NCBI GenBank assembly: GCA_014379045.1
Contig: JACMMK010000227.1
Span: forward strand, 1 to 8,050
Origin: Burkholderiales bacterium
GTDB lineage: Bacteria; Pseudomonadota; Gammaproteobacteria; Burkholderiales; CAIKXV01
Direction of reading: 5' to 3'
Length of the DNA: 8,050 bases
The position numbers and the translations under genes are program-made. Position 1 is the first letter of the stretch. Each line of letters starts with the position of its first letter. The notes below the pieces were generated by a model. It was not told where the DNA came from. It ran no database searches and was given only the letters and a program-made list of their open reading frames with translations. Positions 1-5,709 of this stretch are shown in pieces.

Positions 1-765
1 AAAAGCGCGTGCGACGACACGGCGCGCGCGCTGCGCGAGAGCGCGCACGACGCCCCACCGCTTCCGCTCGTCTGGGCGTGCAAGGGCTTCGACGCGCAGA
101 CCGGCGAACTGCCGCACGTGATCGTGGCCCGGATACGCGCAGGCAGCGCCGTATGCGGCGTGCTCTCCGGCCCGAGTTTTGCCGATGAGATCGCAGCGGG
201 CATGCCGGCGGCACTTACGCTCGCCTCGACCGATGCGGCGTTCGCCCATGACACCGCGCACGCGCTGCACAGCGCGCGCCTGCGCGTCTATTCATCGAAC
301 GATGTCGTCGGCGTCGAAATCGGGGGCGCGGCGAAGAACGTGATGGCGATCGCTGCGGGCATCTGCGACGGACTCGCGCTCGGGCTGAACGCGCGCGCGG
401 CCCTCATCACGCGCGGTCTCGCCGAATTGACCCGACTCGGGCTGAAGCTCGGGGGCCGTCCCGACACGCTGATGGGACTCAGCGGTGCCGGCGATCTGAT
501 CCTGACCTGCACCGGCGACCTGTCGCGCAACCGGCGGGTGGGACTGCGACTCGCCGAGGGCACCGCGCTGACGATCATTCTCGATGAACTGGGCCATGTC
601 GCCGAAGGGGTGTCGAGCGCCGGTGCGCTCGCCCGACTGGCGCAGGCGCACGGCGTGGAAATGCCGATCACCGAGGCGGTTTGCGGGGTTCTGGACGGTC
701 GGGTCAACGCGCGTGCAGCAGTCGAAGGACTGATGCGGCGCGACCCCCGATCCGAGGTCGGGTAA
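1..765 (+). CDS. gpsA: Glycerol-3-phosphate dehydrogenase [NAD(P)+], 3' part
   Basis: GpsA reduces dihydroxyacetone phosphate to sn-glycerol-3-phosphate with NAD(P)H in the cytoplasm, supplying the backbone of membrane phospholipids. The frame is open from base 1, so 254 C-terminal residues are visible. The family is about 330 residues long, so the N-terminal ~80, including the GxGxxG dinucleotide-binding loop, lie outside the window. Family motifs in order are WACKGF (about residues 25-30 of the visible part), LSGPSFADEIAAG, then EIGGAAKNV with the conserved catalytic lysine at bases 334-336, GLSGAGDLILTC, and the substrate-binding SRNRR segment. The gene ends in TAA and converges on trmL 58 bp away. 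An ATG-less GTG at 118 lies inside the gene and is not its start. Identification is firm; only the 5' end is missing. Confidence 0.96.
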   Translation, partial: KSACDDTARALRESAHDAPPLPLVWACKGFDAQTGELPHVIVARIRAGSAVCGVLSGPSFADEIAAGMPAALTLASTDAAFAHDTAHALHSARLRVYSSNDVVGVEIGGAAKNVMAIAAGICDGLALGLNARAALITRGLAELTRLGLKLGGRPDTLMGLSGAGDLILTCTGDLSRNRRVGLRLAEGTALTIILDELGHVAEGVSSAGALARLAQAHGVEMPITEAVCGVLDGRVNARAAVEGLMRRDPRSEVG

Positions 766-785
766 GGAGCGCTCGAGGCAGCACA

Positions 786-802
786 TCGGCACGACATGCC
801 GA
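786..802. terminator. Short hairpin between convergent gpsA and trmL
   Basis: The arms TCGGCA (786-791) and TGCCGA (797-802) form a perfect 6-bp stem around a 5-nt CGACA loop. It lies between two convergent stop codons (765 and 824), where a bidirectional terminator would be expected. Neither strand has a T-run after the stem, so it is not a textbook intrinsic terminator. It could be a Rho-assisted end or simply chance in GC-rich DNA. Confidence 0.3.
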
Positions 803-823
803 GACTGCAGCCGGATGCGGTCT

Positions 824-1288
824 TCAAACCCCGTCGGTGAAGCCGCACTGCCGCCACGCCTCGAACACGACCGCGGCGACGGCGTTGCCGAGATTGAGAC
901 TGCGCGACTCGGGACGCATCGGCAGCCGCAGCCGGTGCGACGGTTCGAACGCGGCGAGAACCTCGGCGGGCAACCCGCGCGTCTCGGCGCCGAACACGAA
1001 CGCGTCGTCGGGGCCGAACGCGATGTCGCTGTAGCGACGCTCGCCGCGCGTCGTGATCGCGAAGCGGCGCGCACTGCCGAGCGCAGCGGCGCAGTCCGCC
1101 CAGCCCGGATGCCGGACGATGCGTACATACTCGTGATAGTCGAGGCCGGCACGTTTCAGTCCCTTGTCGGTCATCACGAACCCCATCGGCTCGACCAGAT
1201 GCAACCGGCAGCCGGTGTTGGCGGCGAGCCGGATGACATTGCCGGTGTTGGGCGCGATCTCTGGATGAACGAGGACGATCTGGAACAT
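824..1288 (-). CDS. trmL: tRNA (cytidine/uridine(34)-2'-O)-methyltransferase TrmL
   Basis: TrmL is a small SPOUT (SpoU-TrmD) methyltransferase. It uses S-adenosylmethionine to methylate the ribose 2'-OH of wobble nucleotide 34 in tRNA-Leu isoacceptors and acts as a homodimer. With the ATG at 1288 the product has 154 residues, the usual family length, and begins MFQIVLVHPEIAPNTGN. The three SPOUT motifs are present: NTGNVIRLAANTG (14-26), FGAETRGLP (99-107), and the knot segment MRPESRSLNLGNAV (124-137) with the conserved S and N residues, followed by EAWRQ. A GTG nine bases upstream (1297) would add MQP, but the family alignment favours the ATG. No clear ribosome binding site precedes either start. 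It faces gpsA tail to tail and diverges from mshE, sharing a 155-bp upstream region with it. Confidence 0.95.
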   Translation of the reverse strand: MFQIVLVHPEIAPNTGNVIRLAANTGCRLHLVEPMGFVMTDKGLKRAGLDYHEYVRIVRHPGWADCAAALGSARRFAITTRGERRYSDIAFGPDDAFVFGAETRGLPAEVLAAFEPSHRLRLPMRPESRSLNLGNAVAAVVFEAWRQCGFTDGV

Positions 1289-1357
1289 CGGTTGCACCGG
1301 GCAGGCAGGACTTTCTGCGCGTGCGCACCGTCGATGGCGCGCGCGGACCGGCGCCGC

Positions 1358-1384
1358 TAAAGTCCGCAGCGGTGCGGTCGTTAT
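1358..1384 (+). promoter_or_regulatory. Candidate sigma-28 (FliA)-like promoter of mshE
   Basis: TAAAGTCC (1358-1365) is separated by 11 nt from GTCGTTAT (1377-1384). The enteric FliA consensus is TAAAGTTT, 11 nt, GCCGATAA; here the -35 matches 6 of 8, the -10 matches 5 of 8 and the spacing is exact. It lies about 60 bp upstream of the mshE start, in the trmL/mshE divergent gap. A very similar element precedes mshA (5105-5132), sharing TAAAGTC and TGCGG(T/C)CGTTA. The shared sequence is seen directly; its assignment to sigma-28 is inference. Confidence 0.42.
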
Positions 1385-1432
1385 CCGGAAGATACCCGTA
1401 GAGCCCGGGAGGCTGCGCGCCGCGCCTTACTC

Positions 1433-1438
1433 AGGAAA
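1433..1438 (+). promoter_or_regulatory. Ribosome binding site of mshE
   Basis: AGGAAA, with core AGGA at 1433-1436, is 7 nt before the ATG at 1444. It supports that start. Confidence 0.75.
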
Positions 1439-1443
1439 CATCG

Positions 1444-3150
1444 ATGCCACGTCCGGAAAAAGTCCGCCTCGGCGAAATTCTGGTCCAGCAGAAACTGCTG
1501 ACCGAGGCACAACTCGTGTCGGCGCTCGACCTGCAGAAGAAGAGCGGCCGGCGGCTCGGTCGCATCTTCGTCGAGAGCGGCTTCGTCACCGAAGACGAGA
1601 TCTCGGAGGCGCTCGCCCGGCAGCTCCAGGTGCCGTACGTGAACCTGAAGTACTTCAACACCCGCGCGGAACTGGTCGCGCGCCTGCCCGAGACCCAGGC
1701 GCGACGATTTCGCGCGCTCGTGCTGGAAGACCTCGGCGGGGCGTACCGGGTGGGCATGGCCGATCCCTCGGACCTCAACGCCTACGACGAGATCGCGCGC
1801 CTGCTGAAGTGCGACATCTCGCTCGCGGTGGTCAGCGAGAGCGTGCTGCTCGCCACGATCGACCGCGTCTATCGCCGCACCACCGAGATCACCGGCCTCG
1901 CGCAGGAACTGCAGGAGGATCTCGCCGACGCGCCCGCAATCGACTTCGGCACCCTCGGCACGACGCTGTCGGTCGAAGAGGCGCCGGTCGCGAAGCTGCT
2001 GCAATCGGTGTTCGAGGACGCGATCGCCGTGCGTGCCTCGGACGTCCACATCGAGCCGATGGAGACGCGGCTGCAGATTCGTTTCCGCATCGACGGGGTG
2101 CTGCACCTGCAGACCGAGTCGGACCTGCGCATCGCTCCGGCGCTGGTGCTGCGCCTGAAGCTGATGGCCGGGCTCGACATCTCGGAGAAGCGCCTGCCGC
2201 AGGACGGCCGCTTCAATGTGAAGGTGCGCACGCACACCGTCGACGTACGGATGTCGTCAATGCCCACGCAGTATGGCGAATCGGTGGTGATGCGCCTGCT
2301 GACCCAGGCCACCGGGCTGCTCGGTCTCGACCACATCGGCATGCCGCCCGCCATGCTGGTCAAGCTGAAACAGGTGCTGCAGCGCCCGAGCGGCATGGTG
2401 CTGGTCACCGGTCCGACCGGCAGCGGCAAGACGACGACACTGTATTCGGCACTGTCCGAGATCAACACGCCCGCGCGCAAGATCATCACGGTCGAGGATC
2501 CGGTCGAGTACCGGATCCCCGGCATCAACCAGGTACAGGTGCAGGAAAAGATCGAACTCTCGTTCGATCGGGTACTGCGCGCCGCACTGCGCCAGGATCC
2601 CGACGTGATCCTGGTGGGCGAGATGCGCGACCAGGCGACGGTAGAGACCGGACTGCGCGCCGCGCTGACCGGCCACCTGGTGTTCTCGACGCTGCACACG
2701 AACGATGCGGTATCGACGCCGGTCCGACTCCTCGACATGGGGGCGCCGCGCTACATGGTGGCGTTGTCGCTGCAGGTGGTGATCGCGCAACGGCTGGTGC
2801 GGGTCGTGTGCGAAAGCTGCGCGGCGCCGAACGACCCGACCCCTGCGGAACGCGAGTGGTTGTCGGCCGTGCTCGGCGAGAGCGCCGAACGCGGCACCTA
2901 TCTGCGCGGCAAGGGCTGCTCGCATTGCAACGGCACCGGCTACCTGGGTCGCTCGGGCGTGTACGAGATGCTCGAGATGACCCGCCCGGTGGTCGAGGCC
3001 GCAAACCATGCCGACCCCGCCGAGTTCATCCGCGTCGGCACCGAGCAGATGGGCGGACGCACCCTCAGGCATCACGGTGCGACGCTGGTTGCCGCCGGAC
3101 GCACGACGGTGGAAGAGGCGATGAAGGTCGCGTCGCAATGGACCGATTGA
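1444..3150 (+). CDS. mshE: MSHA-type pilus assembly ATPase MshE, c-di-GMP-binding
   Basis: MshE is the cytoplasmic hexameric ATPase of the GspE/PilB family that drives pilin polymerisation at the inner membrane. The protein has 568 residues, normal for the family. The N-terminus carries a complete tandem MshEN c-di-GMP motif: R8-L9-G10, L13, L24, L28, Q31, a 5-residue spacer, then R37-L38-G39, F42, I53, L57, Q60. The ATPase domain has Walker A GPTGSGKT (323-330, Lys329), the Asp box TVEDPVEY (349-356), Walker B DVILVGE (387-393) and the His box GHLVFSTLHTND (410-421). A zinc-type tetracysteine follows, with CxxC pairs at Cys456/459 and Cys492/495. That makes it an extension-type rather than a PilT-type ATPase. 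A good ribosome binding site fixes the start. It is the first gene of the operon, 64 bp before mshG. GspE of type II secretion is the alternative, but the following genes make MshE much the better call. Confidence 0.95.
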   Translation: MPRPEKVRLGEILVQQKLLTEAQLVSALDLQKKSGRRLGRIFVESGFVTEDEISEALARQLQVPYVNLKYFNTRAELVARLPETQARRFRALVLEDLGGAYRVGMADPSDLNAYDEIARLLKCDISLAVVSESVLLATIDRVYRRTTEITGLAQELQEDLADAPAIDFGTLGTTLSVEEAPVAKLLQSVFEDAIAVRASDVHIEPMETRLQIRFRIDGVLHLQTESDLRIAPALVLRLKLMAGLDISEKRLPQDGRFNVKVRTHTVDVRMSSMPTQYGESVVMRLLTQATGLLGLDHIGMPPAMLVKLKQVLQRPSGMVLVTGPTGSGKTTTLYSALSEINTPARKIITVEDPVEYRIPGINQVQVQEKIELSFDRVLRAALRQDPDVILVGEMRDQATVETGLRAALTGHLVFSTLHTNDAVSTPVRLLDMGAPRYMVALSLQVVIAQRLVRVVCESCAAPNDPTPAEREWLSAVLGESAERGTYLRGKGCSHCNGTGYLGRSGVYEMLEMTRPVVEAANHADPAEFIRVGTEQMGGRTLRHHGATLVAAGRTTVEEAMKVASQWTD

Positions 3151-3214
3151 CGTCGAACGACGCGCGACCCCAGCGGGCGTCGCGCGCGGACGCAGCCGCG
3201 TACGGGCAGCGCTG

Positions 3215-4450
3215 ATGCCCTATTTCACCTACACCGGGCGCGCGGCCAGCGGCGAGATGGTACGCGGTGTCGGCGAAGGCTCGAGCAGCGGCGCGCTTGC
3301 CGATCAACTGGCCGCGGCGGGCATCATTCCGCTCGACATCCTGCCGTCGACCGCGCCGCAGGCGCGCGACGGCAGCAGCCTGCTCGAGGCGTTGGCGCCA
3401 CGCATTCCGCACGAGGAAGTGCTGCTGTTCTGCCGCCAACTGCACACCTTGCTCAGATCCGGCGTGCCGATCCTGCGCGGTCTGGCGGGCCTGCAGGAGT
3501 CGACCCGCAACAAGGCCTTCGCCGACATGCTGCGCGACCTGCGCGAAAGCCTCGAGAGCGGACGCGAACTGTCGACCTCGATGCAGCGCCACTCGCGCGT
3601 GTTCAATCCGTTCTTCATCGCGATGGTGCGCGTCGGCGAAACCACCGGACAGCTCGAGCACGTGTTCCTTCGGATGTTCCACCACCTCGAGTTCGAGCGC
3701 GAGATCCGCACCCAGGTGCGCGCGGCGCTGCGCTACCCGCTGATCGTCATGGTGTTCATCGGCGCGGCGATCGCCATCGTCAACCTGTTCGTGATCCCGC
3801 AGTTCGCGAAGGTCTATGCGAACTTCAATACCGAGCTGCCGCTGCTGACCCGCATCCTGATCGGGTTCTCGAACGCGATGGTCGACTACTGGTGGGCGAT
3901 GCTCGCCGTGCTGATCGGCGCGCTGCTCGGGGTTCGCGGGTGGCTCGCATCCGAACGCGGGCGTCTGTCCTGGGATCGGTGGAAGCTCAGAATTCCGATC
4001 GCCGGCAAGATCATCCTGAAGGCGACGCTCGCGCGTTTCGGACGCAGTTTCGCGCTCTCCGGCAAGAGTGGCGTGCAGATCACGCTCGGGCTGCGCACCG
4101 TCGCACCGACGGTCGACAACAAATACATCGAGTCGAAGATCGACCAGATGCGCCTCGGCGTCGAGCGCGGCGAGAGCGTACTGCGTACCGCGACCGCCGC
4201 CGGCGTGTTCACGCCGGTGGTACTGCAGATGATCGCGGTCGGTGAAGAATCCGGCGCACTCGACGAACTGATGGACGAGATCGGGCGGCTCTACCAGCGC
4301 GAGGTCGAGTACGAGCTGAAGAGCCTCGGCGCGCAGATCGAGCCGATCCTGATCGTCGCGCTGGGGGCGCTGGTGCTGATTCTGGCGCTCGGTGTGTTCC
4401 TGCCGATCTGGGACCTGGGGCGCGCCGCGCTCGGCAAAAGCGGCGGATGA
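3215..4450 (+). CDS. mshG: MSHA-type pilus inner-membrane platform protein MshG
   Basis: MshG belongs to the GspF/PilC family. It is the polytopic inner-membrane platform that couples the MshE ATPase to pilin subunits. Its 411 residues are typical. The N-terminal ~42 residues (FTYTGRAASGEMVRG onward) are the usual family entry segment. They are followed by two repeated T2SSF helical domains, about 70-170 (beginning LLFCRQLHTLLRSGVPILRGL) and about 272-375 (ARFGRSFALSGKSGVQIT). Hydrophobic segments lie at about 174-196, 226-244 and 377-401, with the last at the C-terminus as in GspF. The ATG at 3215 gives the conserved family N-terminus, although the sequence before it (GGGCAGCGCTG) is only a weak ribosome binding site. 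The stop is at 4448-4450. No mshF-like gene follows; next comes a 129-bp gap and then mshB. Confidence 0.93.
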   Translation: MPYFTYTGRAASGEMVRGVGEGSSSGALADQLAAAGIIPLDILPSTAPQARDGSSLLEALAPRIPHEEVLLFCRQLHTLLRSGVPILRGLAGLQESTRNKAFADMLRDLRESLESGRELSTSMQRHSRVFNPFFIAMVRVGETTGQLEHVFLRMFHHLEFEREIRTQVRAALRYPLIVMVFIGAAIAIVNLFVIPQFAKVYANFNTELPLLTRILIGFSNAMVDYWWAMLAVLIGALLGVRGWLASERGRLSWDRWKLRIPIAGKIILKATLARFGRSFALSGKSGVQITLGLRTVAPTVDNKYIESKIDQMRLGVERGESVLRTATAAGVFTPVVLQMIAVGEESGALDELMDEIGRLYQREVEYELKSLGAQIEPILIVALGALVLILALGVFLPIWDLGRAALGKSGG

Positions 4451-4456
4451 GCGAGG

Positions 4457-4475
4457 TGCCCGCGCGGCACGGGCA
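4457..4475 (+). other. Hairpin just after mshG
   Basis: TGCCCG (4457-4462) and CGGGCA (4470-4475) form a 6-bp stem with a 7-nt loop, 6 nt after the mshG stop. There is no T-run after it. It might cause partial termination or protect the RNA end between the assembly genes and the pilin genes. GC-rich sequence makes chance a real possibility. Confidence 0.3.
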
Positions 4476-4517
4476 ATCGTTAGTCCGAAAGCACCATCGC
4501 GCGCACCCGACCCCCTT

Positions 4518-4553
4518 GAAACCGACGCGCGCTTGCGGCACCGTTGCGGTTTC
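4518..4553. repeat. Inverted repeat upstream of mshB
   Basis: GAAACCG (4518-4524) and CGGTTTC (4547-4553) are perfect 7-nt inverted arms separated by 22 nt. The space between them holds the first of two direct TTGCGG copies; the second copy overlaps the right arm. It lies 26 bp before the mshB ATG, a position suited to a protein-binding site or a weak RNA hairpin. There is no evidence of function beyond symmetry and position. Confidence 0.3.
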
Positions 4554-4563
4554 CAGGCGTGGC

Positions 4564-4573
4564 AGGGAAGGGG
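4564..4573 (+). promoter_or_regulatory. Ribosome binding site that decides the mshB start
   Basis: The purine tract AGGGAAGGGG ends 6 nt before the ATG at 4580. This favours that ATG over an in-frame TTG at 4544, which would lengthen the prepilin leader from 10 to 22 residues. Confidence 0.65.
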
Positions 4574-4579
4574 CCGGGC

Positions 4580-5071
4580 ATGACTGCTGGTTCGAAGAAA
4601 CTCACTGGCTTCACGCTGGTCGAACTGGTCATGGTACTGACCGTGGTCGGCGTGCTGAGCGCGGTCGCCTTTCCGCGGTTGGCGTCGCTTCAGGCCGATG
4701 CTCGCCTCGACAAGTTGCACGCGGCGCTCGGCGCCACCCGCTCGGCCTCGATGATGGGGCGCGCGTTGCTGCTCGCACGCGGTTACCCGGCGAATTTCAC
4801 CGGCGCGGCCACCTCGCCGCCGCTCAGGGTCGACGGGGTGACGCTCGAGTTCGTCCACGGCTATCCGTCGGCGTCGGTGATCGCGGAACTGGCCGGGCTC
4901 GCCGACTCGACGCCGGGCCGCGGCAGTTACCTCGTGCGTCCGGCAGCCGGCGGCAGCCGCATCGTGCAGACCGATGCCGAGCGCCGCGAGTGTGCGTTCG
5001 GATACACCGAAGCCGCGCCCGGGCGCGCGCCCGCGTTCGCATCGTGGGCCTCGACGTCGACGTGCGAATGA
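4580..5071 (+). CDS. mshB: MSHA-type pilin MshB (type IV prepilin)
   Basis: This is a type IV prepilin of 163 residues. The leader MTAGSKKLTG (1-10) is short and basic and ends in Gly. The mature protein starts FTLVE with Glu at +5 (residue 15), then a hydrophobic helix to about residue 31 (VMVLTVVGVLSAVAFPRL), the classic N-methylated pilin helix used for membrane insertion and fibre packing. Cleavage would be by the prepilin peptidase, which is not in this window. Two cysteines near the end, Cys138 and Cys162, could close a C-terminal disulfide loop. Position between mshG and mshA matches mshB of known msh clusters. A strong purine tract supports the start. That it is a pilin is certain; the name mshB rests on gene order more than on distinctive residues. 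No gene is evident between it and mshG (4451-4579). Confidence 0.85.
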   Translation: MTAGSKKLTGFTLVELVMVLTVVGVLSAVAFPRLASLQADARLDKLHAALGATRSASMMGRALLLARGYPANFTGAATSPPLRVDGVTLEFVHGYPSASVIAELAGLADSTPGRGSYLVRPAAGGSRIVQTDAERRECAFGYTEAAPGRAPAFASWASTSTCE

Positions 5072-5104
5072 GCTCGCCGACTGCCAAATAAGTCCTGTCG
5101 ACCC

Positions 5105-5132
5105 TAAAGTCGGAATGCGCTGCGGCCGTTAG
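5105..5132 (+). promoter_or_regulatory. Candidate sigma-28 (FliA)-like promoter of mshA
   Basis: TAAAGTCG (5105-5112) is followed after 12 nt by GCCGTTAG (5125-5132), compared with the FliA consensus TAAAGTTT and GCCGATAA (6 of 8 in each half; spacing one longer than the usual 11). It lies in the 117-bp gap between mshB and mshA, leaving a leader of about 50 nt. It closely resembles the element at 1358-1384. It would give the major pilin its own strong transcript. The sigma factor assignment is inference. Confidence 0.42.
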
Positions 5133-5178
5133 TTGGGCATTCGAAGCGAGCACCACTTCGTGACCCTACGATACGACC

Positions 5179-5182
5179 GGAG
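5179..5182 (+). promoter_or_regulatory. Ribosome binding site of mshA
   Basis: GGAG lies 6 nt before the ATG at 5189. A second ATG at 5184 is out of frame and too close to the site. Confidence 0.65.
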
Positions 5183-5188
5183 TATGCA

Positions 5189-5650
5189 ATGCGTTCCAAT
5201 CAAGGCGGTTTTACGTTAGTCGAGCTCGTCGTGGTGATCGTGATTCTGGGGATCCTGGCCGCCACGGCATTTCCCCGCTTCATCAACCTGACGTCCGACG
5301 CGCGGGCTGCAGCCGCCGCCGGCATGGCCGGTGGCTTGCGTTCAGCCGTGACGCTGGTGCAGGCGCGCTATCAGGCAACCGGCAACTTCGCTGCCGTGAC
5401 AGTGACGATGGCCGACAGCACGACGGTAGCGGTAAGCACCGGTGCGACCGGCGGCTTCCCGACGGCAGCGCTCACCGGCGTCGGCAACGCGATGCGCTGC
5501 GAAAGTGCGACCGCGTGCAACGGCTTCGGCTGGGCCGTGGCCGCCGGCGTCGCGACCTTTACGCAGATCGGCGCGCCGGTCGCGTGCAACGTCACGTACG
5601 ATTCGGCGACCGGTACGGTCACCAACAACGCAACCACCGTCAACTGCTGA
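5189..5650 (+). CDS. mshA: MSHA-type major pilin MshA
   Basis: This is probably the main structural subunit of the pilus fibre. The product has 153 residues. The leader MRSNQGG (1-7) is cleaved before Phe8; FTLVE gives Glu at +5 (residue 12), then the hydrophobic helix VVVIVILGILAATAFPRF to about residue 31. The segment INLTSDARAAAAAGMAGGLRSAV is characteristic of MshA-type pilins. The globular part is rich in Thr, Ala, Val and Gly, with four cysteines (104, 110, 133, 153). Cys133-Cys153 would be a C-terminal disulfide loop as in other type IV pilins, and Cys104/110 a second small loop; both pairings are inferred. The gene has its own promoter-like element, a good ribosome binding site, tandem stops TGA-TAG (5648-5653) and a strong following hairpin, all consistent with an abundant product. 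Confidence 0.9.
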   Translation: MRSNQGGFTLVELVVVIVILGILAATAFPRFINLTSDARAAAAAGMAGGLRSAVTLVQARYQATGNFAAVTVTMADSTTVAVSTGATGGFPTAALTGVGNAMRCESATACNGFGWAVAAGVATFTQIGAPVACNVTYDSATGTVTNNATTVNC

Positions 5651-5658
5651 TAGACGAC

Positions 5659-5695
5659 GGCGCGCGAAACGATTCGCACGGATCGGTCGCGCGCC
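5659..5695 (+). terminator. Strong stem-loop after mshA (attenuator or RNA stabiliser)
   Basis: Outer arms GGCGCGCGA (5659-5667) and TCGCGCGCC (5687-5695) pair perfectly over 9 bp. After a small AA/G internal loop, CGATTC (5670-5675) pairs with GGATCG (5680-5685), one pair being G-U, around a GCAC tetraloop. It begins 8 nt after the mshA stop and ends directly against the AGGA at 5696. There is no T-run after it, so partial termination or protection of the mshA 3' end is more likely than a full stop. Either would lower minor pilin expression relative to MshA. The structure is seen directly; its effect is inferred. Confidence 0.55.
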
Positions 5696-5709
5696 AGGAT
5701 GTCCCGAGC

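Noticed and set aside
288..1328. Long open frames on both strands across gpsA and trmL, up to 346 codons on the - strand
   Set aside because: Arg/Ser/Ala-rich translations without family motifs, antiparallel or out of frame to two clearly recognised genes. This is usual in GC-rich DNA.
4477..4483. Third TCGTTAG word resembling the -10 half of the two sigma-28-like elements
   Set aside because: No TAAAG-like -35 lies 18-21 nt upstream; that stretch is GC-rich hairpin sequence. Left as chance.
4533..4550. Possible sigma-54 promoter in TTGCGGCACCGTTGCGG before mshB
   Set aside because: The GG and GC dinucleotides are 7 nt apart instead of the 10 required for -24/-12 sites.
3065..4858. 597-codon open frame on the - strand over mshG and mshB
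   Set aside because: Its composition (His, Arg, Gln, Glu, Ala) is that of an antisense shadow, and the + strand here encodes recognisable MshG and MshB.
4447..5091. 214-codon + frame starting at the ATGA overlap with the mshG stop
   Set aside because: The overlap looks like coupling, but the product is Arg-rich with no pilin or membrane features. The overlapping frame encodes a classic prepilin with its own ribosome binding site.
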